Below, in pieces: positions 48,658 to 58,089 of a DNA stretch of 64,000 nt. Made by a program: the position numbers and the translations under genes. The stretch is from Labia minor (lineage: Eukaryota > Arthropoda > Insecta > Dermaptera > Spongiphoridae): contig OY720344.1 of assembly GCA_963082975.1 (NCBI GenBank), positions 68,476,546 through 68,540,545 on the forward strand, written 5' to 3'. How positions within the stretch are numbered: position 1 is the first letter of the stretch; each line of letters opens with the position of its first letter. Under the pieces are notes generated by a model that did no database searches, was not told the DNA's origin, and was given only the letters and a program-made list of their open reading frames with translations.

Positions 48658-51600
48658 ATGTTATGCCAAGATAAAGCCTATCATTTATTGGTGGATACAG
48701 GAGCAGATATTTCTATATTAAAAACTCCCATTGCGGGGGTGAAAATTCATCAATCAAATATAAAAGCTAAAGGGGTTAGTGGAGAAGTATTAGTGGTTAG
48801 AGGAGAACAAAATGTATTAGGTAAGATAGATAATGTGGATATCGAACATAGATTTCTAATTGCATCTATAGAAACACAACATGATGGACTCGTTGGACTG
48901 GATTTCCTAGAAGCGGTAGGAGCTGTTATCGACTGCACTAACAGAGAAACCAAAATATCCAAAATAAAAACAAACCGTTCTCCTTATAACGAGACTGGGC
49001 AACAAGTATGTTTGATTGAAAAAGTAATTTTACCTCCTTGGAGTGAATTTGTTTGCTCCGGAAGGTTAACTAAGGGAAGGGGCAAGAATATTGCAGGTGA
49101 CTATATTCTAGAGCCTCAAAACGAAACTCTTATTCCGATGAGAGTTGCACGGTCAGTAATCCGATTAAAGGATAATAAAATTCCAATCAAATTAATAAAT
49201 ACTAGTAATAGTAGCATTACTCTCCCCCGAGGTAAAGTAATCGGAACACTTAGTAATATAGCCGAAACATTAAGCGATTTTGGACCTGGTGTAGAAGAAG
49301 AAAACTTGAGAGATATTGCCAAGGAAAAATTGAAACACTTAAACAACGAAGAATATAGGACTATGATTAATCTCTTAGAAAAATATAATTCAATTACCTT
49401 TAATCAAAACCTTAAACAAGGTACCAACATCAACGTTTTTCACAACATAAGAACAGGCGATGCAAAGCCGATTTATAAGCGAGCCTATCCAATTCCATTT
49501 CATCTCAAAGAAGAGGTCAAAAGTCAAGTTTCAGATATGTTAGAAAATGGAATAATTAAACATTCGACGTCTCCATGGTCTGCTCCTGTTGTCCTGGTTC
49601 CAAAAAAAGATAATGGCGAAGGAGTTAAATATCGTTTTTGTACTGATTTCAGAGAATTGAACGCCGTAACGAAACCTGATGTTTATCCTTTACCTCGGAT
49701 TCAAGAGACTCTTGAACAGTTAGGGAAGGCCTCTATATTTTCTACTATAGACTTGGCATCTGGATACCATCAAATACCAGTTGCCAAGGAAGATGTGGAA
49801 AAAACCGCCTTCTCTACTCCAGATGGACACTACGAATATGTTCGATTGCCATTTGGATTATCTGGAGCACCCGCCACGTTCCAACGAACAATGGATTCCA
49901 TTCTTGTTGGACTTAAAGGAACAGAATGTTTTGTCTATTTAGACGATGTGATAGTCTTTAGTGAGACTTTTGGAGAGCATGTTCAACGTTTGGACAGACT
50001 CTTAAATACGTTAAGAATGGCTAACTTAAAAATAAATATAAGAAAATGTGAGTTTGCTAAAAATAAAGTCAAATATTTAGGCCATATTGTGACGGATAAG
50101 GGCGTACAACCAGATCCTGAAACAGTTAAAGCAATTAAGGAGTACCCTCGACCTAAAACTGTGAGGCAAATCCGAGCCTTTTTGGGATTAGCAGGTTGGT
50201 ACAGGCGTTTCATCTCTAGGTTTTCTGAAATAGCTAAACCTCTTCATAAGGTAACTGGAAAACATGCAAGGTATGAATGGAATGAAGAGCAGGAAACCGC
50301 CTTTACGTCATTACGACAACTAATACAATCAAAGTTAATTTTAGCATATCCGGATTTTAGCCTTCCTTTTATTTTAAATACAGATGCATCAGATGTCGGA
50401 CTAGGAGCGGTCCTTTCTCAAATGCAATATGGAGAAGAAAGGCCCATTTGTTTTGCAAGCCGAACGCTTAGGAAAGCAGAGAAAAATTATACAACGACTG
50501 AAAAGGAATTGCTTGCTGTTGTATGGGCTACGCAGCAATTCCGTTGTTATATATATGGACGAACCTTCAGATTGATCACCGACCATTCTTCTTTAAGATG
50601 GATGCTAAACCTCAAAGATCCTTCGTCACGGATACATAGATGGGCTTGGAAACTATCACAATACTCATATACCGTAGAACACCGTCCAGGAAAATTACAC
50701 CATCATGCGGATGCCCTGAGTAGAGCCGTATTAGTTACAGGGGTAGAAGTCGTTCCCCACTGGGATATATCTCATATCGCTCAAGAACAACTAAATGACA
50801 CGTTCTGTCAGCGGATAATAAATGATCCCAACAGGGAGACTATTCAATATGAAACGCTGTGGTATGTAAAGCAGAAAGATAAATCCGATGAGAGATATTG
50901 GTACAAATTGTTGATGCCCAAGAAATTTGTTCATTTTATCTTGGATACATATCACTCAGAACCATTAGGGGGTCATAGAGGAATTGAGTCCACATTAGAA
51001 CGATTGAGAAAAAGATATGTCTGGGAATCTATGCGTCATGATATTGAAACGTTTGTTAAAAATTGTTCCTCTTGTGCTCAACGGAAGAGTCCAGTAAATT
51101 TATCCGCCCCGATCGGTCTCCCTTACGAATCAGTCAAACCAATGGAGATGATATCCCTAGATATCGTGGGACCTCTACCCTTAACAGACCGAAAAAATAA
51201 ATTTTTATTAACAGCCATTGATCATTTCACTAAATATGCCTCTGTAATTCCACTACCTGATCAATCTGCTAGGACTGTAGCCAAAGCATTTGTGGATCAC
51301 ATTATTTGCAGGTACGGTACACCTGAAAGGCTCCTTACTGATCAAGGAAGAAATTTTATCTCAATCTTGATGTGCGAAGTTTGTAGATTTCTAAAAATAA
51401 AAAAAATTAATACTACAGCTTATCATCCTGAAAGTAACGGAATGATTGAGAGGTTCCATCGAACACTGATAGAGCAGCTAGCTCATTTTGTTAAGGCAAG
51501 TGGTCGTGATTGGGATGAGTGGACTGCCATGGAGGTATTTGCCTATAACAACACCCCTCATTCCTCTACTGGATTCTCACCTCAATTTTTATTTTTTGGA

Positions 51601-53013
51601 AGAGAGGCTGGTATGCCTAATGAACTTCCCCAACCTCCCTTGGGAACAGAAGAAGAATATTTACAAAAGTTGCGACAGGGAATGAATAAAATACATGAGG
51701 CAGTACTTAAACGTGAACAGAAGCAAAGAGAACGAAGAAACATATTAAGAAACAGAGGCAGAAAGGAAAGATCTTTTGTTAGAGGCGATTGGGTTTGGCT
51801 TTACGTTCCGTCTATTAAACCGTCAGAGGCAAAAAAATTTCGGAAACCCTGGAAAGGACCTTTTCAGGTAACAGAGAAATTGTCAGAGCAAGTTTACGAA
51901 ATAGAAACATCCCCAGATAATCGCTTAAGAGTTCACATCAACCGATTAAAACTCTCCACAATCAAGGGTAAATCTACTAGTCCGATTTCAGAGAAAAATG
52001 AAAACCTCTTTAGTCATCCGACTAATGAGCCTATTGGAGTCTGCATTGGTGCTGATTTGATTATGACCAAGGGCTTAGCTCTCGAAGTTAGAGAGAAGTT
52101 CAATGGATTAGACACTCTTAAAGCCCAACAACCCGAAGAGGGTAAAACCCTAAAATTAAATAGAGGAAGTAGAAAAATATACTACTTGGTTACCAAAACC
52201 CGAAGCCATGAAAGGTCAAATTATGGCAATCTTAAAAGAGCATGTGAGTCAATGCTCAAACATGCAGAAGAGTTAGGGGGTAGCCTGATAGGCCTCTCAA
52301 AAGAGGATTTAGTAACAGATAGACTACGTTGGAACGTAATTAAATCTATCCTTACTAAGTTATTAAAAAGATATTCCTCAAAAATAATTATATATATGAA
52401 ACGGAATTCTGACGACAAGGAGAAAGAGTCTTCTAATGAAGTACTGAATTATGATCCAGCAATTGGAGGCAGAAGAACAGAGAGAATGGGTTGGAGGAAT
52501 ACAATGGAGTTTCTAGAGAGGGAAAAACCAATTGACGTGGAACAGTTAGAGAAAGAACCTAATTCAGAGATGGAGATGGAAAGGGATAACGGGAGAGCAA
52601 TCAGCGATGTTGATAACTCCAGTTCAGAAATAGAACCTCAGGACGAGCAGGTGTCATCATCGGAGCGAGAAAATAATAACTCCTATGATCACCCGGCTAT
52701 TCTAGATTCGGAACAAGAGCCTAGAAGAGGTAAGAGACGTGGTCGCCCTCCTAAGAGGAAAATATTTAATTTCCACAAACGGAAAATTATCCCAATAGGA
52801 GGTGAACCCTCTGAAACCCCAGCATTTTTGGAAACGGAAGATCATCAATACTCAGAGGAAGATGATCCAGGTACATTATCTGATTGTGTAATTCCACACC
52901 AAAGTGAATTGGGTAAAGATATTGTTCCCAGGAGAGGAAGAAGAGAGGGTCTAAGGAGCCAAACTTATTATAGTTCTCAAAGGCACCATTCCAAAGCAGT
53001 ATTTTCTTATTAA
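48658..53013 (+). CDS. pol: Gypsy Pol polyprotein (PR-RT-RNaseH-IN-macro-tail)
   Basis: The first ATG is at 48658, but the frame is open from 48538 and is probably entered by frameshifting, adding about 35 residues. Numbering from 48658: protease VDTGAD (D13); reverse transcriptase with D365 (TIDLASGYH) and YLDD (427-430); RNase H D576, E617, D642; integrase zinc domain H766, H773, C803, C806; integrase core D835, D895, E931 with 35 residues between the last two; GPY/F module WKGPF from 1065 to about 1100. After that come a macro-like domain (about 1112-1249) and an acidic tail with RGRPPKR (1361-1367). At 1,451 residues it is several hundred longer than plain gypsy Pol. All catalytic residues are kept. 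No chromodomain is seen. Confidence 0.95.
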   Translation: MLCQDKAYHLLVDTGADISILKTPIAGVKIHQSNIKAKGVSGEVLVVRGEQNVLGKIDNVDIEHRFLIASIETQHDGLVGLDFLEAVGAVIDCTNRETKISKIKTNRSPYNETGQQVCLIEKVILPPWSEFVCSGRLTKGRGKNIAGDYILEPQNETLIPMRVARSVIRLKDNKIPIKLINTSNSSITLPRGKVIGTLSNIAETLSDFGPGVEEENLRDIAKEKLKHLNNEEYRTMINLLEKYNSITFNQNLKQGTNINVFHNIRTGDAKPIYKRAYPIPFHLKEEVKSQVSDMLENGIIKHSTSPWSAPVVLVPKKDNGEGVKYRFCTDFRELNAVTKPDVYPLPRIQETLEQLGKASIFSTIDLASGYHQIPVAKEDVEKTAFSTPDGHYEYVRLPFGLSGAPATFQRTMDSILVGLKGTECFVYLDDVIVFSETFGEHVQRLDRLLNTLRMANLKINIRKCEFAKNKVKYLGHIVTDKGVQPDPETVKAIKEYPRPKTVRQIRAFLGLAGWYRRFISRFSEIAKPLHKVTGKHARYEWNEEQETAFTSLRQLIQSKLILAYPDFSLPFILNTDASDVGLGAVLSQMQYGEERPICFASRTLRKAEKNYTTTEKELLAVVWATQQFRCYIYGRTFRLITDHSSLRWMLNLKDPSSRIHRWAWKLSQYSYTVEHRPGKLHHHADALSRAVLVTGVEVVPHWDISHIAQEQLNDTFCQRIINDPNRETIQYETLWYVKQKDKSDERYWYKLLMPKKFVHFILDTYHSEPLGGHRGIESTLERLRKRYVWESMRHDIETFVKNCSSCAQRKSPVNLSAPIGLPYESVKPMEMISLDIVGPLPLTDRKNKFLLTAIDHFTKYASVIPLPDQSARTVAKAFVDHIICRYGTPERLLTDQGRNFISILMCEVCRFLKIKKINTTAYHPESNGMIERFHRTLIEQLAHFVKASGRDWDEWTAMEVFAYNNTPHSSTGFSPQFLFFGREAGMPNELPQPPLGTEEEYLQKLRQGMNKIHEAVLKREQKQRERRNILRNRGRKERSFVRGDWVWLYVPSIKPSEAKKFRKPWKGPFQVTEKLSEQVYEIETSPDNRLRVHINRLKLSTIKGKSTSPISEKNENLFSHPTNEPIGVCIGADLIMTKGLALEVREKFNGLDTLKAQQPEEGKTLKLNRGSRKIYYLVTKTRSHERSNYGNLKRACESMLKHAEELGGSLIGLSKEDLVTDRLRWNVIKSILTKLLKRYSSKIIIYMKRNSDDKEKESSNEVLNYDPAIGGRRTERMGWRNTMEFLEREKPIDVEQLEKEPNSEMEMERDNGRAISDVDNSSSEIEPQDEQVSSSERENNNSYDHPAILDSEQEPRRGKRRGRPPKRKIFNFHKRKIIPIGGEPSETPAFLETEDHQYSEEDDPGTLSDCVIPHQSELGKDIVPRRGRREGLRSQTYYSSQRHHSKAVFSY
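51991..52407 (+). other. Macro domain (TARG1/OARD1-type) within Pol
   Basis: Pol residues about 1112-1249 resemble the ADP-ribose-processing macro domain of TARG1/OARD1. Landmarks in order are NLF, GVCIGADLIMTKGLALEVR, EKFNG, KIYYLVTKTRSH, YGNLKRACESMLKH, TDRLRWNVIKSIL and KIIIYMKR. The lysine of YYLVTK (K1180) aligns with the TARG1 catalytic lysine and D1221 in TDRLRW with its catalytic aspartate. The glycine-rich phosphate loop before that aspartate is replaced by SKEDLVT, so activity is uncertain. In cells the family removes ADP-ribose from glutamate; here a role against host ADP-ribosylation or in integration is inference. Confidence 0.8.
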
Positions 53014-53055
53014 AAATTTTCGGAAAAGATTTTAACTAACTATAAGCTTAAATCT

Positions 53056-53074
53056 TTTTTAAAGGGAGGAATAG
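53056..53074 (+). other. Polypurine tract
   Basis: AAAGGGAGGAATAG lies immediately before the 3' LTR TG. It primes plus-strand synthesis in LTR elements. Confidence 0.85.
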
Positions 53075-53825
53075 TGTAATATTTTAATCTATAAATATTT
53101 TTATATATTATATATAATATATAAAAATAAATATAAATCGATTTTTTAATTAATAATATTTCTAAAATAATCGAGATTCGCAGAAGAGGGGAGTAAGGTG
53201 AACAAAGTACTTGAGGGGTCGATTGGTAGGTTCTGGGTGCGTGGAGGACATTCAAGGAGGAATCGTCTGTGAGTGCGGGCTTACCTGTGAGTGTGACCCT
53301 TTTCCCTTCCCCGCTGCACGTCTGGCCTATACTCAGAGGAGTGCGTATATATATTTGGTTTAAAAGTGATTATTTGTGAAGTGTTACAATAAAATTTATA
53401 TTATTTATCAAACAATATTAAATTAAGTGTTAATTAGAATTTATATTTGTACTTATCAATTAATAAGTAATATAAATTCACAAGTTAAATAGTGTTAAGT
53501 GAAGATTAAAACTAAGTCAAGAAATCAAGTTAATTTGATTGGTGTTATAAATAAATAAGTTATTTTTATAGAATTAAACTATATTGTATTATATTAAGAG
53601 TAAATATTTATAGTTGTTAATTTTAGTAATATATTAGTTAATCAATTATTTGTATGTATAAAATATATTAAATTAAGTGTATCATTTTAGTTATAAGGAT
53701 TACAACTAAATGTTAATTTAAAATTTTATTAATTTTTTTATTATTAAATCAAATAATTTAATAATATGTACATTAATAAAAGTTAGTGGTGTCTTAATTT
53801 AATAACAATATTTTCCCACATTACA
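53075..53825 (+). repeat. 3' LTR
   Basis: This 751-bp copy matches the 5' LTR throughout by eye and is followed by the CTTA duplication. Confidence 0.95.
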
Positions 53826-53829
53826 CTTA

Positions 53830-54637
53830 TATATTACAATATTTAATGTTTAATAATTAATTTTATTAAGTTATATTTTTTTTCTGCTGCCAGCCAAGAA
53901 ATGTCAAACTTTCGTTTGGCCCTTTAATAAAAAAGATTTCGCATCTCTTATATATAATCATTTTTATTAAATTAAAGAGTGTTTTCAAAACTAAATAGGA
54001 ACACATAACTTTAAACTTGTCTATTGATAAAACTTAATAATGATTATAATTAACAACTGTTCACAGGCAATTAATAATTAGAAAAATAATTCAAAATAGA
54101 AAAAGTTTTAATTAATTAAAAAAACATTAGAAATTTAGTTCTTTTTTAATTTAGTATTAAATTTAAACTTGTTAATAATTGGTATTAAATTTAAAATAAT
54201 ATTTTTAAAATAAATGTATTTTTTTATATTAATTTATAAATTTCTATATAAATTATAGGTACTTGGAAGTCGTCACATTTGCATCACGTCACTTTCAGTA
54301 CTCGTCAAAAATTTCGTCAGAAATTCACACCTTGTTCTCGTCGTTAACTTCAGTCCTCGCTAAGATTGGAATATAATTTCATTTTGATCCCTGAAAATTT
54401 TGGCAAAAGAATCATTTGCCCTTGATTTTTTAAGGTTAATGAACACTCTGCAGAATAATAGATTGATAGATTTTGTATTTATTAAAGCTTTTGTGGTTAT
54501 TTTAATAATTATTAAGGGAATTTTTATTAAAAGGCCACATTGTTTGAATAAAATTATTTATTAAATTAAAATAACTGTACAACGTAATTTAATTAGAGAA
54601 TTCAGAAAAACAAAAAAGACAGAAATCAAAAATGAAT
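53830..54637. other. AT-rich sequence, nothing recognised
   Basis: It continues the sequence displaced by the gypsy insertion. I see no coding features. Confidence 0.55.
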
Positions 54638-54890
54638 GAACCCGGAGAATTATATAAACTTTAAAAATTTAATTTCTGCGGGTATCGATTAGATATTAAT
54701 AAAATTTATAGCCTATGTTATTAAGAATATTGTCATGTAATTTCATAGAAATCGGTTGAGCCAATTTTGAGTCTATAACATCCTTATTTTCCGGACAGAC
54801 AGACATGAAAAATTCTAAAGTCACTTTTGGATTCTAGAGGTCATGAAACGCGAAGATATGCAAAAAATTTTAAATTCTGAGCAATGTGCA
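54638..54890 (+). repeat. Dispersed repeat R4, copy 1
   Basis: CGGAGAATTATATAAACTTT, TTTCTGCGG, TTATAGCCTATGTTA and AGAAATCGGTTxAGCCAATT recur in the same order at 63847-64000. A GGTCATGAAACGCGAAGATATGC block is echoed near 18055-18090. No ends are defined. Confidence 0.55.
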
Positions 54891-56457
54891 GACAAATACC
54901 TTTTTTTATATAATATATTATATAGATTTAGCAATAATATTGTTAAAGTCATGGGGAAAATAGCATACTGATTGATATTGGGGTTCATGGAAGGGATTAC
55001 TTTGTTTTTAGTTATTTCATGGGAAAATTAAATTTGCTTCTTGTCGTTGATTTTCCTGGAACGAATTAACGACGCAACCGAGTATCCCTATACTATATTC
55101 TAAAAATATTTTTTTATCAAATATTATTAATTTTAATAATATATACAAATGACAAATTACTGAATAAATATTTTAATGATTTGATATTAAAAAAATACAA
55201 TTTACGTTTTTTTTATGATTATATTGGAATCTAAAGTAAGATAGAAAGTAATCCGAAATACCTAATTTGAATGATCTTTGGTTAATGGCAAATCAATTCA
55301 AATAAACAATGATGGAGGAGAATGTTAGTAGTGACGTTGATGAATATTTGTATTTCTATAATTAGCGTTTTCTACTAGCTAATCAAAATAATTAAATTTG
55401 GGGTCCTCAGAACTGTGACATGGAAGAGTTTTAATTCTTAAAATAAACTCTTATGATCTCAAACACTAAAACTACTACCATTAGTTTCTTACAGCTACAA
55501 TATTAGTCATTTAAAGTAAAAATTATTTTAAAAAATTATTAATTTCAAAAATAATTTTTGAAAAGAGAATCTATAGAGGTACCGTCATTATTGTCATATA
55601 TAATATTTTTCTCGTGTTGAATTATGAAATAAAATTATAACATTTTAGATATATGCTATTTGATGAGAGAGGGTCTGAAAATGAGAAATTTTCGAGAAAG
55701 TTTCTACTTTACGATACATAAAATGAAGAATTACAATTTCCCACGGAAAATTTTAATCAAATTATTTCTAGTAAAATGACAAGAGAAATCCATTTGCAAA
55801 TATAAATGGTTCGTTTCAATATTACAAATTAAAATAGACATAAATTTGGAATAAATATATAAATATTAAAATATAGTAAAATAATTATCCCTTACTCTCT
55901 CTCTCACTCTTTCTCTATAAATTATTTAATTAGATATCAAAAATAACACTCATATAAATATGTTAAAACTAATGATAAATTGATAATAATTATCAGTAAT
56001 ACATATAAAAAAATATCCCACGTTTCAATCAACTTACTATATTTTGTACATATTTATTCTTAAGATTTTAGTAAATGGATTTTTCTTTGAAGCTTTCATT
56101 TAAAGAGCAAGCTAGAAATGGCAATTTCTTTGAAGAGCCACTCAAAAAATCGAAGCAATTTAATGTCGTTAAAATCAAATTTAAAATCAAATTTCACTCA
56201 TTCAAAGGTTTCTTTTCCATTAAATGTTACATAAATTTCCATTAAAAAAAAGTAGAATGTAATTTGAACTTATTAAAAATATCAATTATATATAAACGCC
56301 TAATGATAATTTATATCTATAGTACAATTATCGAATTAGCTGAAATATATATTCGATTAACAAAGTATACATTTTGTATTTGTTTGAAAATTATTTGATA
56401 AACGTCTGTGTGTGTGTAGAAGAAGGAATTTGTAAATGTGATAAAATTGTCATCAAA

Positions 56458-56497
<40 letters not shown>
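54891..56497. other. AT-rich sequence, nothing recognised
   Basis: There is a CT-rich run near 55893-55915 and a long TA run at 56459-56497. No genes. Confidence 0.6.
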
Positions 56498-56499
<2 letters not shown>

Positions 56500-57158
56500 G
56501 GTGGCGCAGATGGATCGGGTGGTTTTAAACTACTTGTCATACTGTCAATTTTTAAAGATATTGGATTGAAATAAAGTGCAAAACGTGTAATTACAATGGA
56601 AGTTTATTAACAAAAAATTACTAAAGTTAGTTTTTAAAAATTACATCTATCAAATGCCCTCCTTCTCGAGCGACGCATTCTTGGAGTCGGTCCTTAACGT
56701 TCCCCATTGCCCGCTCAAGCACATCACCAGGAATTGATGTGATTTCGTTGTGAATTGCTGCCTTCAACTCCTGAATAGTTCGGGATTTGTTCATGTAGAC
56801 CCTTGCTTTTAAATAGCCCCATAAGAAAAAGTCACATAGCGTGAGGTCCGATGAGCGAGGGGGCCAATGGATATCTCCATTATGGGAAATCAAACGGCCA
56901 GGGAACACAGAGCGCGTACAGCTTGCATTGATATTCTAGCGGTATGTGCAGTTGCCCCGTCTTGTTGGAACCACATATTGTCTATGTCGCAATTGTTCTC
57001 TTCAAGTTGGGGGAGGAGAAATTCTTCAATCATGTTCACATAACGCTGCGAATTTACATTGATTTCCATTGGCCCACTCGCCCCACCGACTCGAAGAATG
57101 CGTCCCTCGAGAAGGAGGGCATTTGATGGATGTAATTTTTAAAAACTAACTTTACTAA
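56498..57158 (-). pseudogene. Mariner-like transposase remnant with inverted duplication
   Basis: The minus strand reads YVNMIEEFLLPQLEENNC, then WFQQDGATAHTA (second catalytic aspartate). After a frameshift near 56905 it continues FPGRLISHNGDIHWPPRSSD, then CDFFLWGYLKARVYMNKS (third aspartate region), ending at a stop near 56627. TACAGGGTGGCGCAGATGG at 56496 looks like its 3' terminal repeat next to a TA run. The C-terminal coding segment (56619-56690) reappears inverted at 57086-57158, replacing the N-terminal half. Confidence 0.78.
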
Positions 57159-57384
57159 TATATTCTTTATCATTTTTACTTTTATTTAAAAGTGAATATA
57201 TAGATAAGAATAATAATTATTATACTCGTAATAATATATGTATAAGGAAACTTATTATTGGGTGAAAGACTTTGAAATCAATATGCGAAAAGAAATATTT
57301 GTTTTAAAAATATGTTTGATTTGAAAAAAAAATATTTCTAGGTATCTCTATCTTCCCCCCCCTCTCTCTCTCTCTCCCATATAA

Positions 57385-58089
57385 GTACCAGAATTAATTT
57401 TTTAACACTGCAAATCACACGCCAGCACGTGACGTGGTGCCATCAACAAAGAACCAAACACGCGCTGGTTTAATAAATATTATCTATTAATTTTAACTAG
57501 CTGCTCAGAGCGCCTTCGGCGCTCTTCACACCTAGACAGGGGTCCGCCCCCTATACCCCCGAGTGGTACATAGTATTTGGTTGAAAGTAGTAAAAGGTTT
57601 TCATCCATTTTGTTTCAATCAGTATATTACATAAAACATTCATTTATTTTTGTGTTCTTATTTAAAATATATTTTAATTTAATCAGTAAATTAATTATAT
57701 ATTAGCTGACCAGTGTGAGAGCCCTCACACACAAAGAAATTGAAACACAAAAGATTGAAAAATATTATAAGATATAAGAAGCACTGGATGTGACGTCACA
57801 AATGACGTCAAAAATAAGAAAAAGTAAGAAAAAAATTATTTTTTCACTTTTTTCAAAAAGTATTTATTGTTTTCCAATGAATTTCACGCTATTAATAGAT
57901 AAGCCAGAGGGCTATCAAATGGCATTGGAATGGCTCAAATCGCATAAGTCGTTTAGGAGAAGTATGTGATAGAAGTGTCTTTTAAATATATGGATTTATA
58001 ATTTATAATTAATTAAATTAAATTTAAATATATATGTGTGTTAATTAATTCAAGTTTGCGAGATAGTCGAGTGGAGACACTCCAGCTTA
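57385..58089 (+). mobile_element. R3 HINE-like repeat, copy 3 (hosts a Helitron)
   Basis: It shares GAATTAATTTTTTAACACTG, GCCAGCACGTGACGTGGTGCC and GCGAGATAGTCGA with the other R3 copies. It ends GAGTG-GAGA-CACTC stem-loop (58069-58082), CAGCTTA, then TT, the same CTTA/TT end as R1 and R2. A Helitron is inserted at 57497-57994 between A and T. Confidence 0.5.
57497..57994 (-). mobile_element. Small Helitron with two 3' terminators
   Basis: On the minus strand it starts TCCATATATTT after host A. It runs to a hairpin GTGTGAG-GGCT-CTCACAC (57713-57730), TGGTCAG, CTAA (57702-57705), T: a complete Helitron 3' end (family B). It then continues about 205 bp to a second end, hairpin GAGCGCC/GGCGCTC, TGAGCAG, CTAG (57497-57500), T (family A). 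R3 sequence resumes on both sides with no duplication, as expected for an A/T rolling-circle insertion. It carries TGACGTCA at 57791-57798 and 57803-57810. Confidence 0.6.

Larger units (their letters stand above)
46739..53825 (+). mobile_element. Intact Ty3/gypsy LTR retrotransposon with macro-domain Pol
   Basis: The element is 7,087 bp with two 751-bp LTRs, a primer-binding site, gag, pol in the -1 frame, and a polypurine tract. It is flanked by a 4-bp CTTA duplication (46735-46738, 53826-53829). Pol order is protease, reverse transcriptase, RNase H, integrase, which is the gypsy order. There is no envelope ORF. Both ORFs are uninterrupted and the LTRs look identical by eye, so it appears recently inserted and possibly mobile. 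It lies outside the TMTC transcript, about 10 kb upstream of that gene's start. Confidence 0.96.

Noticed and set aside
48750..52418. Minus-strand open frames under the pol gene
   Set aside because: They are shadows of the long coding frame on the other strand and have no protein signatures.
56944..57126. 60-codon plus-strand frame
   Set aside because: It is antisense to the mariner transposase remnant.
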